Source of the DNA: Pseudodesulfovibrio sp.
Lineage (GTDB): Bacteria; Desulfobacterota; Desulfovibrionia; Desulfovibrionales; Desulfovibrionaceae
Assembly (NCBI RefSeq): GCF_028692895.1
Contig: NZ_JAQUWN010000018.1
Coordinates: 1 to 62,286 of the forward strand
DNA length: 62,286 nt
Direction of reading: 5' to 3'
The notes beneath the pieces are model-generated. The model ran no database searches and was not told the DNA's origin. It saw only the letters and a list, made by a program, of their open reading frames with translations. The position numbers were made by a program, and so were the translations under genes. Shown here piece after piece: positions 1 to 15,539 of this stretch. Within the stretch, counting starts at the first letter, position 1, and each line of letters starts with the position of its first letter.

Positions 1-1
1 C

Positions 2-79
2 CTGCGCTGCGGCCTGGTCTGCTACGACCGCGACTCGGCGGGTGAGGCCCGCCACTTCATCAACCCGGCGGACCTGTAG
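2..79 (+). CDS. 3' end of an unidentified gene upstream of pta
   Basis: An open frame runs in from the left edge and stops at a TAG; its last residues read RHFINPADL. Codon usage (GC-rich third positions) matches the neighbouring genes, so it is probably a real C-terminus rather than chance. In several Desulfovibrio genomes a lactate-oxidation Fe-S or LUD-domain gene lies just before pta, and this may be its tail, but 25 residues are too few to identify the family. It runs in the same direction as pta with about 130 bases between them. Confidence 0.5.
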   Translation: MRCGLVCYDRDSAGEARHFINPADL

Positions 80-152
80 GGAACAAAGAATCAGCCCCAA
101 GAGGTCGCGTTCCGCCCCACCACCACCCCCAACCCCCAATGGAACGCGACGC

Positions 153-180
153 GGGAGGGCTTTCCCCGGAAAGCCCTCCC
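153..180. repeat. perfect inverted repeat between the upstream gene and pta
   Basis: GGGAGGGCTTTCC is followed after two bases by its exact reverse complement GGAAAGCCCTCCC. In RNA this would form a very stable hairpin about 28 bases before the pta start. No T-run follows, so it is more likely an mRNA-stability or processing hairpin, or a weak terminator, than a classical terminator. Confidence 0.7.
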
Positions 181-207
181 TCCCTGGGGGAGAAAAGGAC
201 GAAAACC

Positions 208-2328
208 ATGTCGAAGAGCCTGTACATTGCGGCCACCGAGCCCCGGAGCGGCAAGTCGGCAATCCTGCTGGGCGTCATGCAGTTGCTGCGCGCCCACGTC
301 AAGCGGGTGGCCATCTTCCGCCCGATCATCAACGACCCGCTCAAGGACGTCCCGGACCACGACATCGACCTGGCCGTCCGCCACTTCAAGCTCGACATTC
401 CCTACGAGCGGACCCACGCCTACACCCTGAGCGAGGCGCGCCGCCTGCTCAACCAGGGCAAGAAGGCGCTGCTGCTGGAAACCACGCTGAACAAGTTCAA
501 GGAGCTGGAGAAGGAATACGACTTCGTGCTCTGCGAGGGCAGCGACTACATCGGCGAGAACGCGACCCTGGAATACGAGATGAACATCGCCATCATCTCC
601 AACCTGGGCTGCCCGGTCCTGCTGGTGGTCAACGGCTGCGGCCAGGACGAGGCCGACCTCTGCGACACGGCCCAGCGCACCGTGGAGACCTTCGAGCAGC
701 GCGGCCTGGAAATCCTGGGGCTGATCGTCAACCGGGCCGACCCCGACATGCCCGCCACCCTGCTCGACACCATCCGCGAGCGGACCGCGAGCACCCACCC
801 GCTGCTGACATACATCATCCCCGACGACAAGCGGCTGGGCGACCCGACCATCCGCGACGTCATCAAGTGGCTGGACGCCACGGTCCTCTACGGCCACGGC
901 CAGCTCGGCCAGCCCGTGGACAACTTCCTGGTGGCGGCCATGCACATCGCCAACTTTCTCAACTACGTGGCCGAGGGCAGCCTGATCATCACCCCCGGCG
1001 ACCGTTCGGACATCATCCTGGCCGCCCTGACCTCCCGCCAGTCGTCGGCATACGGCAACATCGCGGGCATGGTCCTGACCGGCGGCATCCAGCCCACCGA
1101 AAGCCTGCACCGGCTCATCGAGGGCTGGACCGGCGTGCCCGTGCCCATCCTGAGCGTCAAGGACCACACCTTCCGCACCACCCAGATCCTCCAGGCCCTG
1201 CACGGCACCATCGACCCGGAGAACACGGCCAAGATCGCCTCGGCCCTGGCCCTGTTCGAATCCAGGGTGGACACCGAGGAGCTGCGCAAGCGGCTGGTGA
1301 CCACGGTCTCGCACAAGATCACGCCGTTCATGTTCGAATACAACCTCGTCGAAAAGGCCAAGTCCCGGCGGCAGCGCATAGTCCTGCCCGAGGGGCTGAG
1401 CGACCGCGTCCTCCAGGCCGCCGAAATCCTTGTCCGGCGCAACGTGGCCGAGATCATCCTCCTGGGCGACGAGGCGGAGGTGCGCCAGGCCGCGAGCCGC
1501 CTGGGCGTGCAACTGGGCGGCGCGCGGATCATCAATCCCACGGAGTCCGACCGGTTCGAGGCGTACGCCACAGCCTACTTCGAGACGCGCAAACACAAGG
1601 GCATCCGCATGGAGGACGCCCGCGACCGCATGAGCGACCCCACCTACTACGGGACCATGATGGTCAAGATGGGCGACGCCGACGGCATGGTCTCCGGCTC
1701 GGTGACCACCACGGCCCAGACCATCCGCCCGGCCTTCGAGTTCATCAAGACCCGGCCGGGCAGCTCCATCGTCTCCTCGGTTTTCCTGATGTGCATGAAC
1801 GACAAGGTGGTCTGCTTCGGCGACTGCGCCGTGAATCCCAAGCCGGACGCGGCCCAACTGGCCGAGATCGCCCTGGACTCGGCGGCCACGGCCCGCCTCT
1901 TCGGCATCGAGCCTAAGGTGGCCATGCTCTCCTACTCCACCGGCACCTCGGGCAAGGGCGAGGACGTGGAAAAAGTCATCGAGGCCACGGAGCTGGCCAA
2001 GAAGCTGGCGGCCGAACGCGGCCTGGACGTGCCCATCGAGGGGCCGCTCCAGTACGACGCCGCCGTGGACCCGGAGGTGGCCCGGACCAAGCTGCCCGAC
2101 AGCAAGATCGCCGGGCACGCCACGGTCTTCATCTTCCCGGACCTGAACACCGGCAACAACACCTACAAGGCCGTGCAGCGCGCCGTGCCGGACTCCACGG
2201 CCATCGGCCCGGTGCTCCAGGGCCTGAACAAGCCCGTCAACGACCTGAGCCGGGGCTGCCGCGTGCGCGACATCGTCAACACCGTGGCCATAACCGCCAT
2301 CCAGGCCCAGGCGGAAAAGGAGCTCTAG
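208..2328 (+). CDS. pta: phosphate acetyltransferase, long form
   Basis: Converts acetyl-CoA and phosphate to acetyl phosphate in the cytoplasm, the first step of acetate and ATP formation with AckA. The 706-residue product is the long bacterial form: an N-terminal P-loop/BioD-like part (SLYIAATEPRSGKS at residues 3-16), a DRTGG-like middle domain and the catalytic PTA_PTB domain from about residue 375 (SRRQRIVLPEG onward, with the TGTSGKGEDVEKV and HATVFIFPDLNTGN segments). The ATG at 208 is preferred over an in-frame ATG 69 bases upstream because AAAAGGA lies just before it and the family begins here. The stop is one base from the ackA start, so the pair is co-transcribed and probably translationally coupled. 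Confidence 0.97.
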   Translation: MSKSLYIAATEPRSGKSAILLGVMQLLRAHVKRVAIFRPIINDPLKDVPDHDIDLAVRHFKLDIPYERTHAYTLSEARRLLNQGKKALLLETTLNKFKELEKEYDFVLCEGSDYIGENATLEYEMNIAIISNLGCPVLLVVNGCGQDEADLCDTAQRTVETFEQRGLEILGLIVNRADPDMPATLLDTIRERTASTHPLLTYIIPDDKRLGDPTIRDVIKWLDATVLYGHGQLGQPVDNFLVAAMHIANFLNYVAEGSLIITPGDRSDIILAALTSRQSSAYGNIAGMVLTGGIQPTESLHRLIEGWTGVPVPILSVKDHTFRTTQILQALHGTIDPENTAKIASALALFESRVDTEELRKRLVTTVSHKITPFMFEYNLVEKAKSRRQRIVLPEGLSDRVLQAAEILVRRNVAEIILLGDEAEVRQAASRLGVQLGGARIINPTESDRFEAYATAYFETRKHKGIRMEDARDRMSDPTYYGTMMVKMGDADGMVSGSVTTTAQTIRPAFEFIKTRPGSSIVSSVFLMCMNDKVVCFGDCAVNPKPDAAQLAEIALDSAATARLFGIEPKVAMLSYSTGTSGKGEDVEKVIEATELAKKLAAERGLDVPIEGPLQYDAAVDPEVARTKLPDSKIAGHATVFIFPDLNTGNNTYKAVQRAVPDSTAIGPVLQGLNKPVNDLSRGCRVRDIVNTVAITAIQAQAEKEL

Positions 2329-2329
2329 C

Positions 2330-3532
2330 ATGAAGGTACTGGTCATCAACTGCGGCAGCTCGTCCCTCAAGTACCAACTGCGCGACATGGACGATGAATC
2401 GGTCCTGGCGAGCGGCGTGGTCGAACGCATCGGCGAGCCCATGGGCCGCATCACCCACACCGAGCTGCCCGAGGCCGACGAGGCCGAGAAGCACGCCGAG
2501 GAGAGGCCCATCCCGGACCACGTCGAGGCCATGCGCCTGATGGTGGAAAAGCTACTCGCCCGCGCCGTCTCGTCCCTGGACGAGATCGACGCCATCGGCC
2601 ACCGGGTGGTCCAGGGCGGCGAGTCCTTCTCCCACCCCGAGCTGGTGGACGACCGGGTGGTGGAGACCATCCGGGCCAACATCCCCCTGGCCCCGGTCCA
2701 CAGCTCCAACACCACGGGCATCGTGGAGGCGCGCAAGATCTTCGGCGACACGCCCAACGTGGTGGTTTTCGACACCGACTTCCACCTGACCATGCCCGAC
2801 TACGCGTTCATGTACCCGTTGCCGCTCTCGTTCTACAAGGACCTCAAGGTCCGCAAGTACGGGTTCCACGGCACCTCGCACAAGTACGTGTCGCGCAAGG
2901 CCGCGCAGTATCTGGGCAAGGACCCGTCCGAGGTCAACCTCATCACCATCCACCTGGGCAACGGCTGCTCCATGGACGCGGTCAAGGCCGGCAAGTGCGT
3001 GGACACCACCATGGGCCTGACCCCCCTGGCCGGGCTGATGATGGGCACCCGCTGCGGCGACATCGACCCCGCCATCCTGCCCTTCCTGGCCAAGCACGCC
3101 TCCATGACCCTGGACGAGATCGACGCGGCCATGAACTTCAGGAGCGGCCTGCTCGGCATCAGCGGCACGGGCGACATGCGCGACGTGCACGCCGCCAGGG
3201 CCGGGGGCGACGACAACGCCCGCCTGGCCTTCGAGATGTTCGCCTACCGGGTCAAGAAATTCATCGGCTCGTTCCTGGCCGTGCTCGGCACGGTCAACGC
3301 CCTGGTCTTCACGGCGGGCATCGGCGAAAACGACGCCGACGTCAGGGCCGAGGCCTGCAAGGGGCTGGAACCGCTCGGCATCCGCATCGACCCAGTGAAG
3401 AACGCAAAACGCGCCTCCGGCATACGCGAAATCCAGGCCGACGGCGGCCCGGTGAAGATCCTCATCGTCCCCACCAACGAAGAGCTGGAGATCGCCCGGT
3501 CCACCGTGGCCATCGTCCGGCAAAACGCATAG
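2330..3532 (+). CDS. ackA: acetate kinase
   Basis: Transfers the phosphate of acetyl phosphate to ADP, giving acetate and ATP. The 400 residues match the usual family length. Visible signatures include the N-terminal VLVINCGSSSLKYQL, the KYGFHGTSHKYV segment carrying the catalytic-region His, HLGNGCSMDAVKAGK, TTMGLTPLAGLMMGTRCGD and FTAGIGENDADVR near the C-terminus. It starts one base after the pta stop. The gene completes the pyruvate-to-acetate route encoded with por downstream, which in sulfate reducers repays the ATP spent on sulfate activation during growth on lactate or pyruvate. Confidence 0.98.
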   Translation: MKVLVINCGSSSLKYQLRDMDDESVLASGVVERIGEPMGRITHTELPEADEAEKHAEERPIPDHVEAMRLMVEKLLARAVSSLDEIDAIGHRVVQGGESFSHPELVDDRVVETIRANIPLAPVHSSNTTGIVEARKIFGDTPNVVVFDTDFHLTMPDYAFMYPLPLSFYKDLKVRKYGFHGTSHKYVSRKAAQYLGKDPSEVNLITIHLGNGCSMDAVKAGKCVDTTMGLTPLAGLMMGTRCGDIDPAILPFLAKHASMTLDEIDAAMNFRSGLLGISGTGDMRDVHAARAGGDDNARLAFEMFAYRVKKFIGSFLAVLGTVNALVFTAGIGENDADVRAEACKGLEPLGIRIDPVKNAKRASGIREIQADGGPVKILIVPTNEELEIARSTVAIVRQNA

Positions 3533-7177
<3,645 letters not shown>

Positions 7178-7290
7178 CCCATAGCTCGTCAGGCCCGGTT
7201 TTGGTGACCGCAACTCGCAAGACCACGGCCTCCCCAAGGACCGCATGGACCTGACCGGGTCCCGGCTCCGGCCGGGACCCACCCCGAAGT

Positions 7291-7325
7291 AAAAGGGGAG
7301 ACTGCTGCCACAGTCTCCCCTTTTT
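7291..7325 (+). terminator. rho-independent terminator of the pta-ackA-por operon
   Basis: A 14-bp perfect stem (AAAAGGGGAGACTG with CAGTCTCCCCTTTT), loop CTGCCA, ending in a T-run. It lies about 115 bases after the por stop. The A-run on the left side means it may also act weakly on the other strand. Confidence 0.93.
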
Positions 7326-7410
7326 ACACGTGCGGATCGTCGAGCCAAGCCCCGGTCCGATCCTGCTGCGCTCCCTCCACGTCGCCGGATCACGCCGCAA
7401 GCCGGGCATG

Positions 7411-7443
7411 AAAAAAGGGAGGCTGCTGCCACAGCCTCCCTTT
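7411..7443 (-). terminator. rho-independent terminator of the BOF-family gene
   Basis: A 12-bp stem (AAAGGGAGGCTG with CAGCCTCCCTTT) with loop CTGCCA. Read on the minus strand it is followed by a T-run, just downstream of the minus-strand gene that stops at 7468. The loop is identical to that of the por terminator about 100 bases away. Confidence 0.9.
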
Positions 7444-7467
7444 CGCCCTCGTGGGCGGAGCTATCGG

Positions 7468-7809
7468 TTAACGGGCGGAAACGGACTCCGCCTGCACCTC
7501 GGTGTACATGAAGTTGCGGACGATGTTGCCCTTGATCTCGACGTTCTGGCCGTTGGCGGCAATCCGCTGCTGGGCCGGATCGGTGATGTAGACCAGCAGT
7601 TCGCCGGTGCCGTCGTCGAAGAGATATTCGTTGCCGTTGATGTGCTTGATGACGCGGCCGTCCAGCCGGACGTCGGAATCGACGGCGGAAGCCTTGGCGT
7701 CGGACACGGTGGTGGACACCGGGTGGCCGGCGGCCATGCTCTGGGAAGCGGAAAAGGCGAAGGCGGCGACCATGGCCATCACGATCATGAAAGCGGTAAA
7801 GTGTCTCAT
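7468..7809 (-). CDS. secreted BOF (YgiW/YdeI-like) OB-fold protein
   Basis: The 113-residue product begins with a signal peptide (MRHFTAFMIVMAMVAAFAF, cleavage expected after SQSMA) and continues as a single small beta-rich domain with LDGRVIKHINGNEYLFDDGTG and the NGQNVEIKGNIV segment typical of the bacterial OB-fold (BOF) family, whose members YgiW/YdeI are periplasmic stress-tolerance proteins. The start at 7809 is chosen for the signal peptide and the GGGGA ribosome site; longer in-frame extension upstream is AT-rich non-coding DNA. It is a single-gene unit with its own terminator. Family is fairly clear; the exact ligand or role is not known from sequence. Confidence 0.85.
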   Translation of the reverse strand: MRHFTAFMIVMAMVAAFAFSASQSMAAGHPVSTTVSDAKASAVDSDVRLDGRVIKHINGNEYLFDDGTGELLVYITDPAQQRIAANGQNVEIKGNIVRNFMYTEVQAESVSAR

Positions 7810-7964
7810 AATTTTATCCCCGAAGTTTTGGTTTTTTGCTCGTCTCGCGGCCGGTCCTCCCCGGTCACGCCTCTTAAGTATCACGTTTTTTTCTTTGCTC
7901 AAGAAAAATGTTGAGCCATAATATGCTGTAATTAAATAATTTTTTAAAAAAGTTTGCAAACTGA

Positions 7965-7998
7965 TTGATTGGTTAATCAAAATTGACCGTACGATCAA
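7965..7998. promoter_or_regulatory. tandem palindromes upstream of the BOF gene (candidate operators)
   Basis: Two adjacent 16-base imperfect palindromes, TTGATTGGTTAATCAA and TTGACCGTACGATCAA, are two bases apart and share the pattern TTGA-N8-TCAA. They sit in a strongly AT-rich stretch (about 7860-7998) that must hold the promoter of the minus-strand BOF gene. The symmetry suggests a dimeric repressor or activator; which family binds is not determined. Confidence 0.5.
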
Positions 7999-8558
7999 TC
8001 AATCCGTTCCCGGCCTCGTGGAAAAGAGCGTCTCCCCCGCCATGGCGTCCGGGGGAGGAAGGGAACGCCCAAAACCGGAAGCCGAACCGGAAAAACCAGG
8101 TGAGCGAAGTCGGGGATTCGGGTCGCCGAACCGGGAGCGTCTGGCGCCGGAACCGGAAGAGGCGGACCGCAGGAATGAGACGACAAAAAGAAGCGACCTG
8201 ACGAACGGCTGCGTCAGGGGAGCGCGGCCCGCCGATGACGGGGCGGCGGGATTGCCTGGGCCGGTCATCGTCCTTGAGCCGGATTCCGCCCTCGCCTCGT
8301 GAAAACGGGAGACGGGCCGGATGAAGTGAAAAGCCGCCTCCTTGTTTTCCCGGGTTCTTTTTCCGTCGGCATTATAAATATGAAGATAAAAAGCATAATT
8401 GTTACCAAGTCATGAATTATCACGTATGAGACAGAATACGGCCCATCCCAAAAGGCGTCGGCTCCGGGAACGGCCGGGCCGTCCCAAGCCCGGCCGTCCG
8501 GAGCGGCCTGCGGCGGTCCGCAACGGAAGGGGACGCTCACGAACAACATGGCGGAACC
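7999..8558. other. intergenic stretch without a convincing gene
   Basis: No frame here has a ribosome site plus recognisable protein features. A hairpin-capable segment (CTCCCCC ... GGGGGAG) occurs near 8032-8057. Bases about 8340-8430 are AT-rich and include TATAAAT, a plausible promoter zone for the sensor kinase gene that begins at 8559. Confidence 0.5.
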
Positions 8559-9440
8559 ATGAAAAGAATCGACTGGTGGCTTCTCGATATCCGCAGTTTC
8601 CTTTCCACGGTTCTGGTGTTCTCCCTGGCCAGCGGCCTGGCCCTGCACCAGATGTACAAGATCGATGTCGACGCCGAGGGCAAATCCCTGCGCCTGAACG
8701 AACAGATGCACAACAACCTTGGCTCCAAGGTCGTCGGCATCGGGCTCAAGGACCTGTTCATCGACCTCCAACTGGCCTCGCACCACGTAGAGCTCCTGAA
8801 CTACCTGAACGACCGGGACGAAACGAGCTTTCACGACATCCAGAGCGAATTCGTCAGCCTGTGCAACATCAGCAAGGTGTACGACCAGGTCCGCATCCTC
8901 GACCTCGACGGCATGGAGCTGATCCGGGTGAACAACAACAATGGCCGTCCGGCGGCCGTCCCGGCCTCGCAACTCCAGGACAAGCGGGACCGCTATTACT
9001 TTATCGAGGCGATGAAGCTGGGCAAGGGCGAAATCTACGTCTCCCCCTTTGACCTGAACATTGAGAACGGGGAGCTGGAGCGCCCGCTCAAGCCCATGCT
9101 GCGGGTCTGCACGCCGCTCTATGACCAGGCGGGGAAACGGCGCGGCATCATCATCCTCAACTACCTCGGCCAGCGCATCCTCGACGAAGTGGCCAGAGAC
9201 GCGGGGGAGCGGGACCACACCATGCTCCTGAACATGGACGGCTACTGGCTGCTCTCGCCCGACAAGAGCCAGGAGTGGACCTTCATGTTCGATGACAGGA
9301 AATCCGTCTCGTTCGCCGCCCTCCATCCCGAGGCCTGGAAGCGGATCGCCGCCGAGGAGTCCGGGCAGTTCACCACCCCCGAAGGAATCTACACCTTTTC
9401 CACCATCCAGGTGACGCCCGGCGCTCACGGCCGGGAAGAC
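8559..9440 (+). pseudogene. 5' half of a hybrid sensor kinase gene interrupted by an IS66 element
   Basis: Codes for the first 294 residues of what was a 1106-residue kinase: one N-terminal membrane segment (about residues 12-30) and a periplasmic PDC/Cache-like sensor with the LYDQAGKRRGIIILNYLGQ type strand typical of such domains. The reading frame is intact up to the last base of the target duplication, then enters the insertion sequence. Deleting the element and one copy of GGGAAGAC joins this frame exactly to the downstream part (…HGRED then ASIRKWK…). Without the kinase half, this fragment could at most give a membrane-anchored sensor stub. Confidence 0.93.
9433..9440. repeat. left target-site duplication of the IS66 element
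   Basis: GGGAAGAC directly before the element's left end; the same octamer follows the right end. Eight bases is the duplication length expected for the IS66 family. Confidence 0.93.
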
Positions 9441-9505
9441 GTGAGCGGAAACAGCTTTGTAAGCGTAAATTTTCTTAGCCTCTTCCAATCTTCACCATCT
9501 AGCTA

Positions 9506-11044
9506 TCACACCAGTTCTTCAGGGGCAAGATACTGCGGCAACAAGCTTCTTCTCTCATCATCCGACTTCACGCCCGGCAGCTCTTCAAAGAGAAAGTGCA
9601 GATATCGCAATGGTTCCAGTCCATTGGCCTTCGCCGTCTCGACCAAGCTGTACAAGGCCGCGCTTGCTGCAGCGCCTCTGGGTGAACCTGAAAAGAGCCA
9701 GTTCTTCCGACCAACCGCAAAGGGACGGATGGCGTTTTCGGCCAAATTGTTATCTGGCAGCAAGATTCCGTCTTCAAGATACGTTTCAACTCGTTCCCAC
9801 TGTCCCAAGGCATAGGCTATAGCCCGCCCGAGAAGGCTTTTGGGCGGCGTGGGCTGTCCCCGCTCCAGAAGCAAGGCCTTTATGGTGTCCATGATCTGAC
9901 GGGACTGGTTCTGACGCATGGCCAGGATGCGATCCGCATCAAAGCCCGCTTGCCGGGCCTGTTTTTCCAGGCCGTAGAGTTGAGCAATAAGATCGACCAC
10001 CTCCTGAGCCGTGCCGCGTTTCTTTGTCCCGGACTTGAGCACGTCCATGAATTTGCGTCGCACGTGCGCCATGCAGCCCACATGGATGATGCCCTCCCGC
10101 TCTCCCAGTGCGTTGTACCCCGCATAACCGTCGGTTTGCAGGTAGCCTGAAAAATCGCGCACCAACTCCTCGGCAATCTTGCCGGAACGCGAGGGCGAAT
10201 AATGAAAGAGTACGCCGGGTTTTCCAGGAGGTCCGCCTCGGGCGAGCCACATATACGATTTGCTCGTGTTCTTCCGGCCAGGTTCTTTCAACACCTGCAC
10301 CGTGGTTTCATCCAGATTCAAGACCGGCCCAGACAGAATCTCTTCGTGCAGAAGGCCCATGATCGGCTCACAAGCCTCGGCGACCCGCAGAGCCCAGCCG
10401 CACATGGTGCTCCGGGAAACATCCAGGCCCAACCTGGCGAACATGCGCTCTTGGCGATAAAACGGCAGCCCGTCCACAAACTTGGAAGCCAGGACATAGG
10501 CCAGGAGACCAGGTGTGGCGATGCCCTTGGGAATTACCTGCGGCGGCATAGGGGCTATCTTCACGGTGGGGCTGTCGTCCTCCACGCCCTCGCACTCGCG
10601 GCAGGCGTACTTGGGCCGGACGTGGCGCACCACCTGAATCTTTGCCGGAATGAAGTCCACCTTTTCGCTGACCTCTTCACCGATGCGGGTCAAAGGAGAG
10701 CCGCAGGGGCACGTCTTGTCCTCTTCAGGCAGGTCGTGAACAACTTCCACACGGGGGAAAGTTGGCGGAATGGGACGCCGACCTCTCTTCCTGCGGGTAT
10801 GGCTGGGCACGGCGACGGTGCTGTCGTCGGCTTTCAGAAACTCAGCAGCAACAGCCTCCGCCTCGTCAAACAACGAATACTGCCGTTCATTGGCATTGGG
10901 CTTGGCTCGACGTTCCGAAGTCGCCGCATGAATGACGGCCTTGAGCCACCGGACCTGCTCCTGCAACTCGGAAATGTATTCGTCCCGGTCGGCAAGGATG
11001 GCTTTCAAAGCCTTGGGATCATTTGGCAGGACTGCGTTGCTCAT
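9506..11044 (-). CDS. tnpC: IS66 transposase TnpC
   Basis: The 512-residue main transposase of the element. It has the N-terminal helical leader (ELQEQVRWLKAVIHAA), a zinc-ribbon-like segment (CPCGSPL, CRECEG), and the catalytic DDE_Tnp_IS66 core with LNLDETTVQVL, QTDGYAGYNAL, GCMAHVRRKF and the C-terminal LPDNNLAENAIRPFAVGRKNW motif. Full family length with no frameshift. It is separated from tnpB by about 43 bases. Together with TnpA and TnpB it mediates transposition of this element. Confidence 0.97.
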   Translation of the reverse strand: MSNAVLPNDPKALKAILADRDEYISELQEQVRWLKAVIHAATSERRAKPNANERQYSLFDEAEAVAAEFLKADDSTVAVPSHTRRKRGRRPIPPTFPRVEVVHDLPEEDKTCPCGSPLTRIGEEVSEKVDFIPAKIQVVRHVRPKYACRECEGVEDDSPTVKIAPMPPQVIPKGIATPGLLAYVLASKFVDGLPFYRQERMFARLGLDVSRSTMCGWALRVAEACEPIMGLLHEEILSGPVLNLDETTVQVLKEPGRKNTSKSYMWLARGGPPGKPGVLFHYSPSRSGKIAEELVRDFSGYLQTDGYAGYNALGEREGIIHVGCMAHVRRKFMDVLKSGTKKRGTAQEVVDLIAQLYGLEKQARQAGFDADRILAMRQNQSRQIMDTIKALLLERGQPTPPKSLLGRAIAYALGQWERVETYLEDGILLPDNNLAENAIRPFAVGRKNWLFSGSPRGAAASAALYSLVETAKANGLEPLRYLHFLFEELPGVKSDDERRSLLPQYLAPEELV

Positions 11045-11087
11045 GGAGGTTTTTTACATATAATATACTGAAATGTAAAGATAATAG

Positions 11088-11438
11088 TCAAAAAATAGTC
11101 GAATATTTCAGACTCGGATGGCCCTGCATCCGCGTGGGGTCGAGTCCTTCAAGGAGCCACGAAAGCTCACGTGCCCCAAGCTCCAGGGCCTGCTCCCTGG
11201 ACTCGGGCCAAAAGAAGCGATGCTTCTCCAACCGCTTCTGCCATAGACAAAACCCGTTGCGATCCCAGTAGAGGATTTTGATGAGCGTCCGGCTTTTGTT
11301 GCAAAAGACGAACAGCTGCCCGCTGAAAACATCCATCTCTGGAAGACCGGCGACAAGGAGGGACAGGCCGTTGACGGCCTTGCGCAAATCAGTTGAGCCC
11401 AGCACGAGGTAGACCCGTGTGTTTGAATGCAGGATCAT
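11088..11438 (-). CDS. tnpB: IS66 accessory protein TnpB (Orf2)
   Basis: A 116-residue TnpB with the family hallmarks YLVLGSTDLRKAVNGLSLLV, LFVFCNKSRTLIKILYWDRNGFCLWQKRLE and the C-terminal W-rich segment. TnpB is needed for transposition of IS66 elements although its biochemical role is unclear. Its start overlaps the tnpA stop by four bases (ATGA), a translational-coupling arrangement normal for this family. Confidence 0.96.
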   Translation of the reverse strand: MILHSNTRVYLVLGSTDLRKAVNGLSLLVAGLPEMDVFSGQLFVFCNKSRTLIKILYWDRNGFCLWQKRLEKHRFFWPESREQALELGARELSWLLEGLDPTRMQGHPSLKYSTIF

Positions 11439-11779
11439 GCGAACCGGCCAAGGGTTTCAAGGAGCTTGACGAGGGTGCCCTGGCAAAAGTCGCCTGCCAG
11501 CTCTACCTGGTAGCCTGAAGCATGCAAAATGATCGGTTGCTGGATTTCCTTGACCGTGATCTGCTGAACCGGAATCGCAACGATGTCCGGCGTGTTGCCG
11601 GAAACATCTTCGCTTTGCTCTAGGAAACGCCGCTTCCAGTGATAAAACGCGCCTGCCGAAAGCTTATGTCTGCGGCAGTATTCGGCTTGCGTCAGCTTGC
11701 TCGCACGCCAACCATCGACATGCTTACGCCAAAAATCGGCTGAACGGTGCTTCTTCTGTTGTCGGGATGCCTTGGCCAT
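11435..11779 (-). CDS. tnpA: IS66 accessory protein TnpA (Orf1)
   Basis: A 114-residue protein with a helix-turn-helix-like N-terminus (RKHVDGWRASKLTQAEYCRR, then HKLSAGAFYHWKRRF), typical of IS66 TnpA, which is thought to bind DNA. It is the first gene of the element, with AGGAGG just before the start. The four-base overlap with tnpB follows. Confidence 0.95.
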   Translation of the reverse strand: MAKASRQQKKHRSADFWRKHVDGWRASKLTQAEYCRRHKLSAGAFYHWKRRFLEQSEDVSGNTPDIVAIPVQQITVKEIQQPIILHASGYQVELAGDFCQGTLVKLLETLGRFA

Positions 11780-11857
11780 GAATTCTCCTCCTTGATCTGA
11801 AGGGCATCATGGCATTGATGGAGTGGTGCTGTAAGAAGGGGTTTATCGTGCGCTTAC

Positions 11858-11865
11858 GGGAAGAC
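11858..11865. repeat. right target-site duplication of the IS66 element
   Basis: Second copy of GGGAAGAC, immediately after the right terminal repeat. It is part of codons that were originally shared with the left copy. Confidence 0.93.
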
Positions 11866-15460
<3,595 letters not shown>

Positions 15461-15475
15461 GGCGTCCCGGCCGCG

Positions 15476-15511
15476 AAAAAAGGGCCTGCGGTCTCCCGCA
15501 GGCCTTTTTTT
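15476..15511. terminator. bidirectional terminator between the kinase gene and ttrA
   Basis: A nine-pair stem (GGCCTGCGG with CCGCAGGCC, loop TCTC), with an A-run on the left and a T-run on the right. It can end the plus-strand kinase transcript and the convergent minus-strand ttrBCA transcript. Confidence 0.93.
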
Positions 15512-15539
15512 GCGTCGTCCGGTTTTGCGTCCGGCCCGG

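Larger units (their letters stand above)
9441..11857 (-). mobile_element. IS66-family insertion sequence, complete, 2417 bp
   Basis: Bounded by identical octamers GGGAAGAC and by imperfect terminal repeats: the left end reads GTGAGCG and the right end, on the other strand, GTAAGCG, the usual IS66 terminus. Inside, on the minus strand, are the three classical IS66 genes tnpA, tnpB and tnpC in order, all uninterrupted. Precise duplication, intact genes and in-frame flanks indicate a recent insertion and probably an active copy. A second GTAAGCG copy lies about 18 bases inside the left end. Confidence 0.95.

Noticed and set aside
91..2793. A 900-residue minus-strand frame opposite pta and ackA
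   Set aside because: Same shadow pattern opposite two certain genes.
7999..8302. Several 60-95-residue frames on both strands before the kinase gene
   Set aside because: They overlap one another, have low-complexity Pro/Arg/Glu-rich content and no ribosome sites.
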